DNA from: B16-G9 sp964400655
GTDB taxonomy: Bacteria; Bacteroidota; Bacteroidia; Bacteroidales; F082
Length of the DNA: 26,999 bases
Direction of reading: 5' to 3'
Assembly (NCBI GenBank): GCA_964400655.1
Contig: CAYNVN010000087.1
Location: 1-26,999 of the forward strand
Made by a program: the position numbers and the translations under genes
Shown: positions 6,271-14,138 of the stretch, piece by piece
How positions within the stretch are numbered: position 1 is the stretch's first letter
Layout: each line of letters starts with the position of its first letter
The notes under the pieces: model-generated
Database searches by the model: none
The model's input: the letters and a program-made list of their open reading frames with translations, nothing else
Told to the model about the DNA's origin: nothing

Positions 6271-8724
6271 TTACCTCAATACGGCCCCCGCCTCTTTTTC
6301 GAGGGACTGCTGAATTCGTTTCATGGCTTTGTCGATTATTTTGTCGGTAAGGGTTTTGTTTTCATCCTGCAAAATAAACGACAGGGCATACGATTTTTTA
6401 CCTTCCGGAATTTTATCTCCTTCGTATATATCAAAAATACCAACCTCTTTTAATACTTTGCGCTCGGCGTTAAAAGCGATGGTTTTTAAAGTTTCAAAGG
6501 TTACCGTTTTGTCGATGATTAATGCCAGGTCGCGACGAACGGCAGGGAATTTTGGAACGGGTTTGTAGGTTATATCGCGGGTCGGCAGTAAGCTTATCAG
6601 TTTGTCATAGTTAAAGTCGGCCAGATAAACCGGTTGTTTTATGTCGAACGACTTTAGCAGTTTTTTGTCGGCTTGGGCAACGGTTACCAAAATATCATCG
6701 TTTAACAGATAATTATAGCTGTAAGCAAAATCATCTGAATTTGATTCGGTTAATGTCAGATTTTTTCTGTCGATTCCCAGCCGGCGTAAAATGCTTTCCA
6801 CAATTCCCTTGAGGGCATAAAAGTCGGCTTTATGATTGTCCGAATTCCAGTTCTCGGGTTGTAATCTTCCGGTTGTAAACAGGGCAAGGTGTTTTTCTTC
6901 AGAATAATTACCGACACCGGTGCCTTTGGTTTTGGCCGATTTACGGCGATAAGTTTTGCCGAACTCAAAAATTTTAAGATCGTTGGTTTTACGGTTTTGA
7001 TTGTAATTTATCACCTCAAGACCGCCAAAAAGCAGGGTTTGCCGCAGGATGTCCAAATCTTTACTTAACGGATTCAGCAGCTCAACACTGTGATCCCGGT
7101 CGTAAATTTTACTTTTTATAATGTATTCCGATTTTGTTAATGAGTTGTTCATTATTTCAACAAATCCCTGCCCCACAAGATAATCGGCAACAATATTCTG
7201 AATTTTCTCCAGGTCGGGTTTTTGACGCAGGCTGACCGATGAGTTTACTTTTTCGGGAATTTCGATATTGTTGTAACCGTAAATCCTTAAAATTTCTTCA
7301 ACGATATCCACCTCGCGTTTAACATCCACTTTAAAAGTGGGGATAAGCAGTTTTAATCCTTCAGGGTTTGTGGCCAGTATTTCAATACCGAGGTCCTGCA
7401 ATATTTTTACAATGATATCTTTTTCAATCTCTTTGCCTATCAGCCGTGTAACCCTGTCAAAATTAATATCGATAACCCATTTGTCAACCGGGTTGGGGTA
7501 AACATCTTTTATTTCGGAAGATATTTGTCCTCCGGCAATCTTTTTTATCAGTTGGGCCGCCCGTTTAAGTGCATAAACGGTAATGTTGGGGTCGGCACCT
7601 CTTTCAAACCTGAATGAGGCATCGGTTTGTAAAACATGACGTTTTGATGTTTTACGGATGTGCGTGGGGTCGAAATAAGCACTTTCCAAAAATATGTCGG
7701 TGGTGGATTGGGTAACACCCGAATCCGCTCCGCCGAAAACACCGGCAATACACATGCCTTCTTCGGTGTTGCATATCATCAGGTCGTCAACATGAAGTTT
7801 GCGCTCTGTTTCGTCAAGCGTAACAAAAGGGGTTTCGGAAGGCAGCTTTTTTATCACCACTTTGTTTCCGGTAATTTTTGCGGCATCAAAGGCGTGCAGC
7901 GGGTGACCGGTTTCGTGCAACACATAGTTGGTAATGTCAACAATATTGTTGATGGGGCGAACACCAATGGCATTAAGTCTGTTTTTAAGCCATTCGGGCG
8001 ACTCTTCAACCGTTATGCCCGAAATGGTTACGCCTGTATAACGTGGGCAGGCCTCTGTGTCTTCAACAACAACGTCAATATCAAGATCGTGGTTGTCAAC
8101 CTTAAAATCGTCAACCGAAGGAATGTTCAGTTTGTAGTTTCCCGATTTTAACCGGTTAAGCCCTGCAACGAGGTCGCGGGCCGAGCCTATATGCGATGCG
8201 GCATCGGCACGGTTGGGGGTAAGACCTATTTCGTAAACCCAGTCTTCTTCAATATTGATGTATTCTTTGGCGGGTTTGCCAACGGGCGCATCATTGTTGA
8301 GCACCATAATGCCATCGTGGGAGGTGCCCAGTCCAAGCTCGTCTTCGGCACAAATCATCCCTTCCGATACTTCACCGCGAATTTTCGATTTTTTAATTTT
8401 AAACTCATTATCCCCGTCGTAAAGGGTGGTGCCTACCGTTGCTACCAAAACTTTTTGTCCTTTGGCCACGTTGGGTGCACCGCACACTACCGGTAACACT
8501 TTGTCGCCGATATTAACCGTGGTAACACTTAGCTTATCGGCGTTGCCATGACGTTCGCAGGTTAGTACCTCGCCAATTACAACTCCTTCCAAACCGCCTT
8601 TTACCGATTGAAATTTCTCCAGTCCCTCTACTTCCAAACCTATATCGGTAAGTATGGCCGACAGTTCATGGGGGTCAATATCCAAATCGATATATTGTTT
8701 GAGCCAGTTATATGATAACTTCAT
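6271..8724 (-). CDS. pheT: Phenylalanyl-tRNA synthetase beta subunit
   Basis: PheT is the non-catalytic but essential subunit of the (alpha-beta)2 PheRS, needed for tRNA binding and editing. The protein has 817 residues, slightly longer than E. coli PheT (795). It starts with MKLSYNWLKQYIDLDI, then the EMAP-like tRNA-binding domain (about 40-150), the B3/B4 editing domain (about 210-400, with NIVDITNYVLHETGHPLHAFD), B5 (about 405-480), the catalytic-like core, and a C-terminal ferredoxin-fold anticodon-binding domain (about 720-817, PKFPAVRRDLALIIDKTV). All parts are intact. The partner gene pheS is not adjacent; ridA lies upstream. A TAnnTTTG element at 8775-8782 fits as its promoter. Its stop is 69 bp before the sigma-54 activator, so read-through is possible. 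Confidence 0.97.
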   Translation of the reverse strand: MKLSYNWLKQYIDLDIDPHELSAILTDIGLEVEGLEKFQSVKGGLEGVVIGEVLTCERHGNADKLSVTTVNIGDKVLPVVCGAPNVAKGQKVLVATVGTTLYDGDNEFKIKKSKIRGEVSEGMICAEDELGLGTSHDGIMVLNNDAPVGKPAKEYINIEEDWVYEIGLTPNRADAASHIGSARDLVAGLNRLKSGNYKLNIPSVDDFKVDNHDLDIDVVVEDTEACPRYTGVTISGITVEESPEWLKNRLNAIGVRPINNIVDITNYVLHETGHPLHAFDAAKITGNKVVIKKLPSETPFVTLDETERKLHVDDLMICNTEEGMCIAGVFGGADSGVTQSTTDIFLESAYFDPTHIRKTSKRHVLQTDASFRFERGADPNITVYALKRAAQLIKKIAGGQISSEIKDVYPNPVDKWVIDINFDRVTRLIGKEIEKDIIVKILQDLGIEILATNPEGLKLLIPTFKVDVKREVDIVEEILRIYGYNNIEIPEKVNSSVSLRQKPDLEKIQNIVADYLVGQGFVEIMNNSLTKSEYIIKSKIYDRDHSVELLNPLSKDLDILRQTLLFGGLEVINYNQNRKTNDLKIFEFGKTYRRKSAKTKGTGVGNYSEEKHLALFTTGRLQPENWNSDNHKADFYALKGIVESILRRLGIDRKNLTLTESNSDDFAYSYNYLLNDDILVTVAQADKKLLKSFDIKQPVYLADFNYDKLISLLPTRDITYKPVPKFPAVRRDLALIIDKTVTFETLKTIAFNAERKVLKEVGIFDIYEGDKIPEGKKSYALSFILQDENKTLTDKIIDKAMKRIQQSLEKEAGAVLR

Positions 8725-8726
8725 TA

Positions 8727-8740
8727 TTTATCAGGTTTTA
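8727..8740 (-). promoter_or_regulatory. Leader motif shared with groES
   Basis: Minus-strand TAAAACCTGATAAA lies 2 nt before the pheT ATG, identical in sequence and distance to the element before groES at 2986-2999. A weaker relative, TAAAATCTGAAAAA (12 of 14), sits directly before the rpmA ATG at 17434-17447. Confidence 0.5.
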
Positions 8741-8774
8741 AATATTTGATGTTTGTTCGATTTTAAACGAAATG

Positions 8775-8782
8775 CAAAAATA
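8775..8782 (-). promoter_or_regulatory. -7 promoter element of pheT
   Basis: Minus-strand TATTTTTG matches TAnnTTTG. The start site would be near 8768, a leader of about 44 nt. A TTTG -33 element is not found at the usual 19-21 bp. The rest of the 272-bp gap to ridA holds no feature I can support. Confidence 0.55.
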
Positions 8783-8996
8783 GACATTATTGCAATCTGT
8801 TTTAACGGTAAGGTGACATTTTGTCGGTAAAAACAGCATAACGGAATGAGTACAATCAGGTGGCGTGTTTCAGGAGGAATAAAATTGTTACAAGAACCCC
8901 GCTGCTGCCCATATTAAGCAGTAATACCGTTTTTGCCCGACAGGAGTAAAAATCTTGCCGCAACGGTGTTTAAAAAAATACTACCGGTGCAACCGA

Positions 8997-9377
8997 TCAG
9001 GCTATTACGGCAATGGTTTCAATTTCTACCAATACACCGAGGGGGAGTTCTTTAACTGCAAAGGCTGCACGTGCCGGCGGGTTTTCGGGATAATATTTTG
9101 AGTAAACTTCGTTCATGGCGGCAAAGTTTGCCATGTCGCTAAGCAGGCATGTGGATTTTACAACATTGTTAAAGGAGTACCCGGCTTTTAACAATATTGC
9201 TTTGATGTTTTTCATCACCTGTTCGGTTTGTTCGGTAATACCGCCTTCAACCACCTTTCCGGTTTTTGGGTCGATGGGTATCTGCCCCGAGATAAACAGT
9301 ATTCCGTTAATTTCAACTGCCTGACTATAAGGGCCGATGGCTTTGGGCGCTTTAACCGTATCGATAACTTTTTTCAT
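8997..9377 (-). CDS. ridA: RidA family enamine/imine deaminase
   Basis: RidA (YjgF/YER057c/UK114) hydrolyses reactive 2-aminoacrylate and related enamines or imines made by PLP enzymes, protecting the cytoplasm. The protein has 126 residues, the standard length. Family signatures are present: AIGPYSQAVEINGILFISGQIPIDP (14-38 region) and the C-terminal block PPARAAFAVKELPLGVLVEIE, with the substrate-binding Arg103 and the nearby Glu118 matching the positions expected for active RidA proteins. It lies 34 bp downstream of the mltF-like gene and is probably in the same transcript. No promoter element is visible in that gap. Confidence 0.95.
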   Translation of the reverse strand: MKKVIDTVKAPKAIGPYSQAVEINGILFISGQIPIDPKTGKVVEGGITEQTEQVMKNIKAILLKAGYSFNNVVKSTCLLSDMANFAAMNEVYSKYYPENPPARAAFAVKELPLGVLVEIETIAVIA

Positions 9378-9411
9378 GGGATAAAAATTTTGTTGTTCTG
9401 TTTGCTATTGT

Positions 9412-10863
9412 TTAAGGTGCTTTTTTATTTATCAGAGTTTTATAAATGTAATAACGGGCCATTATTTCCTCCACAAAGTTATAGGTTTCTTTTCCGCGCA
9501 CATATCCGTAATAAACCACAGGGTCGTTATAATATTTTTTTTCGGAGAGATGAAGGATAAAATAATCAACATTATCTTTCCATATATTCGGGTTCTTTCC
9601 GTATTTGGCAGCCAGCCTTTGGGCATCGAAAACATGACCGATGCCTGTGTTGTATGCAGCCAGTACAAATTTAATCCGTTCCACCGAATCGGTAATGCTG
9701 TCGGGCAACTGCATTTCAATTGCTTTTAAATGTTTTACTCCGGCAGCTATTTGAACTTCGGGCGGTGAAGTCGAATCGACACCGTACTCTTTCATCACTT
9801 CGGGCATCAGTTGCATCAACCCGCGGGCACCCACCCACGAAACCACATTGGGTTTAAATTCCGATTCCTGATAAATAAGTGAGGCAAGCAACCGCCAGTC
9901 CCAGCCGATTTTTTCGGCTTCTTTTTTAATAATATCGTCGTAAGGCGAAAGGTGCCCCTTTCCATAGGAATTGTACAGGCTTTTATTCACCCGCCTGCGG
10001 GAAGATAAATTTTTGAAATATTTATTATAAAGCAGCCTTGACTCAAGGGTTTTATAAAACCCGTTAAGCCAGTAATTGATGGTGTCAACAAGTCGTTTTT
10101 GGTCTTTACGAACGGCCCAGGCAATTTTTTGCGGGAAACTGATAAATGTGTGTACATCAATATTGTTATAAAAGGCGGCATCTACCAGGGCAACGTGTTC
10201 GTCGGCTACGGTATAATCAATTTCCTTGTTGGCAACGGCAGCAATAAGTTGCTCGGTTTCTCTGTCGTCTTCTACAATATAGATGGTGTCGGCAATTTCA
10301 TTCATCAGGGCTTTAAGCCTGTCGATAAAAACCGTGCCTTTATGTACGTAAACGGTTTTGCCGGCAAGTTCCAAGGGGTTTTTTAACAGGTGCGATTCAA
10401 TTTCATCGCGGGTACGCATTTTTTCCCAACCATCCGGTTTTCGTTGGATTAATACCTGTCGGGTGAACATAATGGGTTTTGAAAAAAGCAGTTTCGATTG
10501 CCGGTCTTTTGTTTCGGTTAACCCCATGGTCATAATGTCAACATAGCCCGAATCGAGAAGCTGAAAACTTTTTACAAGATCTTTTTCCACTTTCATCTCC
10601 AGCTCAACATTTAAAAATTCTGCAAATCGTGTTACAAGATTGTATTGATATCCCATGGGCTGTCCCCGGTAAATAAAATAGTCCGTCGAGCTGTAATTGG
10701 TAAGGGCAATAAGTTTTTTTTGTGACAAAATCGTATCGAGCAGGTCAACTTTTTTATGCGTTTCGGCAACAACAATTTTTTTGCTTTTGTTTTTTACCGG
10801 CGACGAACAAAAGCTGAAAAAAAGTAAAATTGAAAGTAAAATTATTATAACCCGACCCTGCAT
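9412..10863 (-). CDS. mltF: MltF-like membrane-bound lytic murein transglycosylase
   Basis: MltF cleaves the MurNAc-GlcNAc bond of peptidoglycan to 1,6-anhydro products in the periplasm. From the ATG at 10863 the protein has 483 residues. It has a hydrophobic N-terminal segment (about 5-18) ending in SFC at Cys19; the lipobox is imperfect (Phe at -1), so lipid attachment is uncertain. Residues about 50-275 are a family-3 solute-binding-like domain (DYFIYRGQPMGYQYNL, DIMTMGLTETKDR). Residues about 305-430 are a lytic transglycosylase (SLT) domain with LIYQESEFKPN, whose Glu333 is the predicted catalytic acid, followed by GARGLMQLMP and AAYNTGIGHV. The frame stays open to 10935, but the TATTTTTG promoter at 10896-10903 puts transcription start near 10889, so starts upstream of it are excluded. 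The ATG at 10884 would be nearly leaderless. ridA follows. Confidence 0.9.
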   Translation of the reverse strand: MQGRVIIILLSILLFFSFCSSPVKNKSKKIVVAETHKKVDLLDTILSQKKLIALTNYSSTDYFIYRGQPMGYQYNLVTRFAEFLNVELEMKVEKDLVKSFQLLDSGYVDIMTMGLTETKDRQSKLLFSKPIMFTRQVLIQRKPDGWEKMRTRDEIESHLLKNPLELAGKTVYVHKGTVFIDRLKALMNEIADTIYIVEDDRETEQLIAAVANKEIDYTVADEHVALVDAAFYNNIDVHTFISFPQKIAWAVRKDQKRLVDTINYWLNGFYKTLESRLLYNKYFKNLSSRRRVNKSLYNSYGKGHLSPYDDIIKKEAEKIGWDWRLLASLIYQESEFKPNVVSWVGARGLMQLMPEVMKEYGVDSTSPPEVQIAAGVKHLKAIEMQLPDSITDSVERIKFVLAAYNTGIGHVFDAQRLAAKYGKNPNIWKDNVDYFILHLSEKKYYNDPVVYYGYVRGKETYNFVEEIMARYYIYKTLINKKAP

Positions 10864-10895
10864 ATTATGAAAATTATATCGCATTGACCAAAATA

Positions 10896-10903
10896 CAAAA
10901 ATA
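10896..10903 (-). promoter_or_regulatory. -7 promoter element of mltF-ridA
   Basis: Minus-strand TATTTTTG fits TAnnTTTG and predicts a start near 10889, 26 nt before the chosen ATG at 10863. This decides against the longer frame that begins at 10935. A -33 element is not evident. Confidence 0.6.
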
Positions 10904-11027
10904 TTCGACTGGCTAAACAGTCCCCGTATCAACATTTAATAACAGCTATAATTCACATAATCAGCGGTAAATAAATAATATTTCAAAATTATTTTGGTTT
11001 TTATGATGCAAATGTTAATTCTCATAT

Positions 11028-11035
11028 TAAATTTG
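11028..11035 (+). promoter_or_regulatory. -7 promoter element of the barrel/lipoprotein operon
   Basis: TAAATTTG fits TAnnTTTG and would start transcription near 11042, 22 nt before the ATG at 11064. This rules out the in-frame TTG at 11046 as a practical start. No -33 TTTG is seen at 19-21 bp; the nearest is at 10993. Confidence 0.6.
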
Positions 11036-11063
11036 TATCTTTAGATTGAAAAAACCATACAAT

Positions 11064-11831
11064 ATGAAAACCACTATTTTTTTTATTATCGGAGTGCTTT
11101 TGCTATTGACTTCTCAGGTTTTCAGTCAGGGGGAGACCAGCTCTGCCAAAGGCGATGAGCTTTCGAAAGGAATAAGTAAAGAGGAAACATCCGCTAAAAA
11201 CAATCCGGGCTGGGGAGTAGCAATTAAGGCTTCCACTTTTGGACCCGGAATTGAAATTGTTAAAGCGTTTAAAATACCTGTTAATATCAGGTTTGGAGGA
11301 ACATGGTTAAATTATTCGATGGATATTAGTCAGTATGCTTCGGGCTCGGAGGATGTAAAAACCATTAACAATTTGCACCTCGGAACGGTGTCCTTAATGG
11401 CCGATTGGCAATTTATTGATTTTATGCACCTTACCGGAGGAGTGTTGTATAACTTTACGGAAGAGATTATTGATGTTTATTCCAATGATGTGGTTTATGT
11501 AGGGGAGGTTGAAGTAACCCCCGAAACCATGGGCTACACCTCCGCAAAAATCTATACTTCTAAAATTAATCCCTATTTGGGTATCGGCTTTGGAAGAAGC
11601 ATCTCAAAACAAAAACTGGTGGGTTTTGGCGTTGATTTCGGCGTTGCTTATATCGGTTCGCCAAAGGTTGACCTGATGGCAAACGGGATGCTTGAACCAA
11701 CGGCTGATGCCATTACCACTTCAGGGGGTACCGTTTATAACAAAGAAATTATTGAAAACAATATCGAAAATTACAAATTCTATCCTGTTATCAGTGTTCA
11801 ATTGTCATTTAGGCTTGCAGGAAATAAATAG
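11064..11831 (+). CDS. Predicted outer-membrane beta-barrel protein, function unknown
   Basis: The protein has 255 residues starting at the ATG directly before a signal peptide (hydrophobic core about 4-16, likely cleavage after VFSQ at about 22). A short polar linker (about 23-45, Ser/Glu/Lys-rich) precedes alternating amphipathic strands to the end. Segments such as INPYLGIGFGRS, VGFGVDFGVAYIGSPKVDL and the final strand YPVISVQLSFRLAG recall a widespread uncharacterised family of bacterial outer-membrane barrels (recognised from memory, moderate certainty). No enzymatic motif is present. It is followed after 21 bp by a cysteine-rich lipoprotein gene, and the two are probably co-transcribed and may act together at the cell surface (inference). 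Confidence 0.8.
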   Translation: MKTTIFFIIGVLLLLTSQVFSQGETSSAKGDELSKGISKEETSAKNNPGWGVAIKASTFGPGIEIVKAFKIPVNIRFGGTWLNYSMDISQYASGSEDVKTINNLHLGTVSLMADWQFIDFMHLTGGVLYNFTEEIIDVYSNDVVYVGEVEVTPETMGYTSAKIYTSKINPYLGIGFGRSISKQKLVGFGVDFGVAYIGSPKVDLMANGMLEPTADAITTSGGTVYNKEIIENNIENYKFYPVISVQLSFRLAGNK

Positions 11832-11852
11832 AAATTACGAAAAACTCTAATA

Positions 11853-13487
11853 ATGAAAACAATAATAAAAATACCTTTACTAATAACCATTGTACTGCTT
11901 GGTATATTGACTTTAATGTCGTCGTGCAACAAAGTAACAAATCCGTTGGACGGAACAAAACTGGTTGTTAACTACGACCTGATCAATACCAAATTGAATT
12001 TTAAATTTTACGATGCAGCCACGGGGTTGCTTATAGGTAGTGGTACCGAATTAAAAGTTAAGGCACATATTGAAGGTGAAGATAAAGATGCTGTTATTGA
12101 TATTACCGGTGCCGCACTTGATGATTATGGTGCCGAAAGCAACAATGGATTTATAACACTTGCCCTTAATCCGAACGGTAACTATAAGCCTTCAAAAGAA
12201 AATCCGGTAACCTTTACGCTTGTTGCCACGCTCAACGGTTATCTTACCACAAGCAAAATTGTATCCGTTACCGATGAGGGAAATTATGAGTACAGAATAG
12301 ATATGGTAAACCTGTCGAATCCTCCGCAGGGAGTTTCGGTTAAGTTTCAAAACAATGCCACAACGGTAAACAGCGGTGTGGTTGGTCAAACGGTTACCGT
12401 TACCACTGATGACGGAAATGCTTCCGTTACCCTGAAAGAGGGAACGGTATTAAAGGATAAAGACGGGAATCCGTTATCGGGAAATGTTAATGTGATGATC
12501 ACCTTTTTTGATAATCATACCGATGAGTCGTTACAGGCATTTCCGGGCGGGCTGACCCCAATGGTAAATCAAAACGGAAATACCGAAAGGGGTGTTTTTT
12601 ACTCTGCCGGTTTTGTGGCTCTTGAAATAACCGACAACTCTGGAAAAAAGGCGGCAATTGTTGAGCAAAACACCATACCTTTAAATATGAACGTTAGCGA
12701 TAACACTTACAACCCCGAAACACAAATGAATGCCGCCGCAGGCGATGAGGTGCCTGTTTACAGTTATGATCCCGAAACCGGTGAGTGGAATTATGAACAA
12801 AGCGCAACCATTGGAGCAGGCAGCAGGGGGTTAAGTGTTTCAACGGAGTTAACCCATTTGTCGTTCTGGAATTTCGACTGGTTTACACCCTTTACCTGTG
12901 ATGAAGGGGTGACCCTCCATGTTAACCTCAACGATAATGTATGTAACTGTATGTTTGTTCAGGGAATCATGCGTAAAGCTGTTGATAATACCTTTTTACG
13001 TTGGGTGGGATTTTTTGCCTGCGACGGAGATGATGTTACTTTTACCTATCTGCCGGGAGGTATGCCGGTTTATATCGATTGGGTTAACCCGTCGTGCCAG
13101 TCATTTTTTCCGGAGGTTTTTCCGCCTGAACTTGATATTCCCGATTTGTGCGAACCCGTAACCTACAATATTAACGTTAGCGGTCACGATAATTTGTCCA
13201 CCGTAATTGTCGATTTTTCGGCATATTGCGCAAGCAGCCCCGATGTAATTATCAAACCCTCTTTCGGTGCATGGTACCGGCCGGTTAACTCGTGGTGCTG
13301 GCAATATGCGGTTATGATAAACGGCCACTCGGAAATATGTGGTGTTGAAGTGGGGCAGGAATATGTTGTGGCGGTTTATTTTAACGGCGAATGGTATCAG
13401 GAAACGGTATTGGTTGACCAAAGTCAGTACATCTATCTCGACATACAGATACCCGCCGATATTTGTGATGAGGTATTCGGGTTATAA
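11853..13487 (+). CDS. Lipoprotein with cysteine-rich C-terminal region, function unknown
   Basis: The protein has 544 residues. A lipoprotein signal peptide ends in LMSSC, with lipidated Cys25. Residues about 35-160 look like two small beta-sandwich domains (GTELKVKAHIEGEDKDAVIDI; NPVTFTLVATLNGYLTTSKIV). Residues about 163-345 form a larger beta-rich module (TVTLKEGTVLKDKDGNPLSG-type strands, then FPGGLTPM and PVYSYDPETGEW). From residue 349 to the end there are ten cysteines, while residues 26-348 contain none, which suggests a separately folded, disulfide-bonded region outside the cytoplasm. No acidic surface-export signal follows Cys25, so whether it faces outward is open. No catalytic motif is seen. 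It is second in an operon with the barrel protein and ends at a strong terminator. Confidence 0.8.
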   Translation: MKTIIKIPLLITIVLLGILTLMSSCNKVTNPLDGTKLVVNYDLINTKLNFKFYDAATGLLIGSGTELKVKAHIEGEDKDAVIDITGAALDDYGAESNNGFITLALNPNGNYKPSKENPVTFTLVATLNGYLTTSKIVSVTDEGNYEYRIDMVNLSNPPQGVSVKFQNNATTVNSGVVGQTVTVTTDDGNASVTLKEGTVLKDKDGNPLSGNVNVMITFFDNHTDESLQAFPGGLTPMVNQNGNTERGVFYSAGFVALEITDNSGKKAAIVEQNTIPLNMNVSDNTYNPETQMNAAAGDEVPVYSYDPETGEWNYEQSATIGAGSRGLSVSTELTHLSFWNFDWFTPFTCDEGVTLHVNLNDNVCNCMFVQGIMRKAVDNTFLRWVGFFACDGDDVTFTYLPGGMPVYIDWVNPSCQSFFPEVFPPELDIPDLCEPVTYNINVSGHDNLSTVIVDFSAYCASSPDVIIKPSFGAWYRPVNSWCWQYAVMINGHSEICGVEVGQEYVVAVYFNGEWYQETVLVDQSQYIYLDIQIPADICDEVFGL

Positions 13488-13505
13488 CCGGTTTTACTTT
13501 TAAAC

Positions 13506-13553
13506 AAAAAGAGGCAGCCCGAAAAGATAAGTCGTTCGGGCTGCCTCTTTTTT
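13506..13553. terminator. Bidirectional terminator between lipoprotein gene and ssb
   Basis: An 18-bp stem (13506-13523 with 13535-13552, GC core GAGGCAGCCC / GGGCTGCCTC) has an 11-nt loop and A/T runs on both sides. It ends the plus-strand operon 18 bp past its stop and the minus-strand ssb 19 bp past its stop. Confidence 0.95.
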
Positions 13554-13571
13554 ATCTGCTGAAAAATAAGT

Positions 13572-13913
13572 TTAGTTGGCTTTTTTGTCCAGCATTAAAA
13601 TTTGGTTGGCAATAATCTCGGTCATGTAATGTTTTTGGCCGTTTTTGTCTTCCCACGAGCGGTTGGTAAGTTTTCCTTCCAAAGCAATCTCTTTTCCTTT
13701 TTTCAGATATTCGGCAGCTACTTTGGCGGTTTTTCCCCAGGCAACAATATTGTGCCATTGCGTTTCTTTTACTTTTTCGCCATTGGCTCCGCGATAGATT
13801 TCGGTTGTGGCCAGCGAAAAACGAACTTTCATTTTCCCGTTGTCAAAGGTAGTGGTTTCGGGGTCGATGCCCAAGCGTCCAATCAGATGAACAGAATTTC
13901 TAAGTGATGTCAT
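13572..13913 (-). CDS. ssb: Single-stranded DNA-binding protein, short form
   Basis: SSB coats single-stranded DNA during replication, recombination and repair. The protein has 113 residues, essentially one OB fold: SVHLIGRLGIDPE (7-19), VRFSLATTE (about 30-38), TQWHNIVAWGKTAKVAAEYLKKG (about 51-73) and IALEGKLTNRSWEDKNGQKHY. The usual disordered linker and acidic tip (DDxPF-like), through which SSB recruits repair and replication partners, are missing; the protein ends in LMLDKKAN. It may therefore be a second, specialised SSB, or the short form typical of some Bacteroidota. The likely promoter is TATGTTTG at 14003-14010, with an 83-nt leader and a phased repeat array directly upstream. Confidence 0.93.
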   Translation of the reverse strand: MTSLRNSVHLIGRLGIDPETTTFDNGKMKVRFSLATTEIYRGANGEKVKETQWHNIVAWGKTAKVAAEYLKKGKEIALEGKLTNRSWEDKNGQKHYMTEIIANQILMLDKKAN

Positions 13914-13981
13914 GATAGTAATTTTTTAAAGATTAATAATCCGATTTAAGGTTTCCGGAATAATTTTTTAAACCGGTACTC

Positions 13982-13995
13982 AAATCATTTGATTT
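13982..13995. promoter_or_regulatory. Dyad at the predicted ssb transcription start
   Basis: AAATCA-TT-TGATTT is a perfect 14-bp palindrome directly downstream of the ssb -7 element (14003-14010). On the minus strand it covers roughly -1 to +14. Operator function is inference. Confidence 0.4.
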
Positions 13996-14002
13996 CCGAC
14001 TG

Positions 14003-14010
14003 CAAACATA
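14003..14010 (-). promoter_or_regulatory. -7 promoter element of ssb
   Basis: Minus-strand TATGTTTG fits TAnnTTTG and is the only match in the 313-bp gap. It would start transcription near 13996. A -33 TTTG is not seen, as expected if an activator helps (inference). Confidence 0.5.
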
Positions 14011-14016
14011 CGGTGG

Positions 14017-14079
14017 CGTTTACAACTAAGTCGTATAATAAGTGTTTATATTCGTTTAACATCCGTTTATAACCGTTTA
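14017..14079 (-). promoter_or_regulatory. Phased CGTTTA (TAAACG) array upstream of ssb
   Basis: Exact CGTTTA copies start at 14017, 14053, 14064 and 14074, with near-copies CGTATA at 14032 and TGTTTA at 14043. The last four units are spaced 10, 11 and 10 bp, one helical turn each. The array lies immediately upstream of the ssb -7 element and 148 bp before the thioesterase start. Such spacing suits a protein that binds side by side on one face of DNA. The identity of that protein is unknown. Confidence 0.55.
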
Positions 14080-14121
14080 AAAATTATTATATAATTAATA
14101 ATTAAAAAGATAAAAAATATC

Positions 14122-14138
14122 TATTACAAGGTGTAATA
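14122..14138. promoter_or_regulatory. Perfect dyad upstream of the thioesterase gene
   Basis: TATTACA-AGG-TGTAATA has 7-bp perfect arms and a 3-nt spacer, the size and shape of a helix-turn-helix dimer site. It lies 88 bp before the thioesterase ATG. No TAnnTTTG element is found between it and the gene. The other parts of 13914-14226 are AT-rich without further signals. Confidence 0.45.

Noticed and set aside
6271..8724. pheT separated from pheS as an anomaly
   Set aside because: Split pheS and pheT are, to my knowledge, common in Bacteroidota, so this is not unusual.
8846..8917. 23-codon plus-strand frame in the pheT-ridA gap
   Set aside because: It has an ATG and a stop but no promoter, no leader pattern and no similarity I recognise; a frame of this size is expected by chance.
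8822..8942. Inverted repeat TGTCGGTAAAAAC / GTTTTTGCCCGACA in the pheT-ridA gap
   Set aside because: The arms need an indel and a mismatch to pair and are 94 bp apart; it is likely chance.
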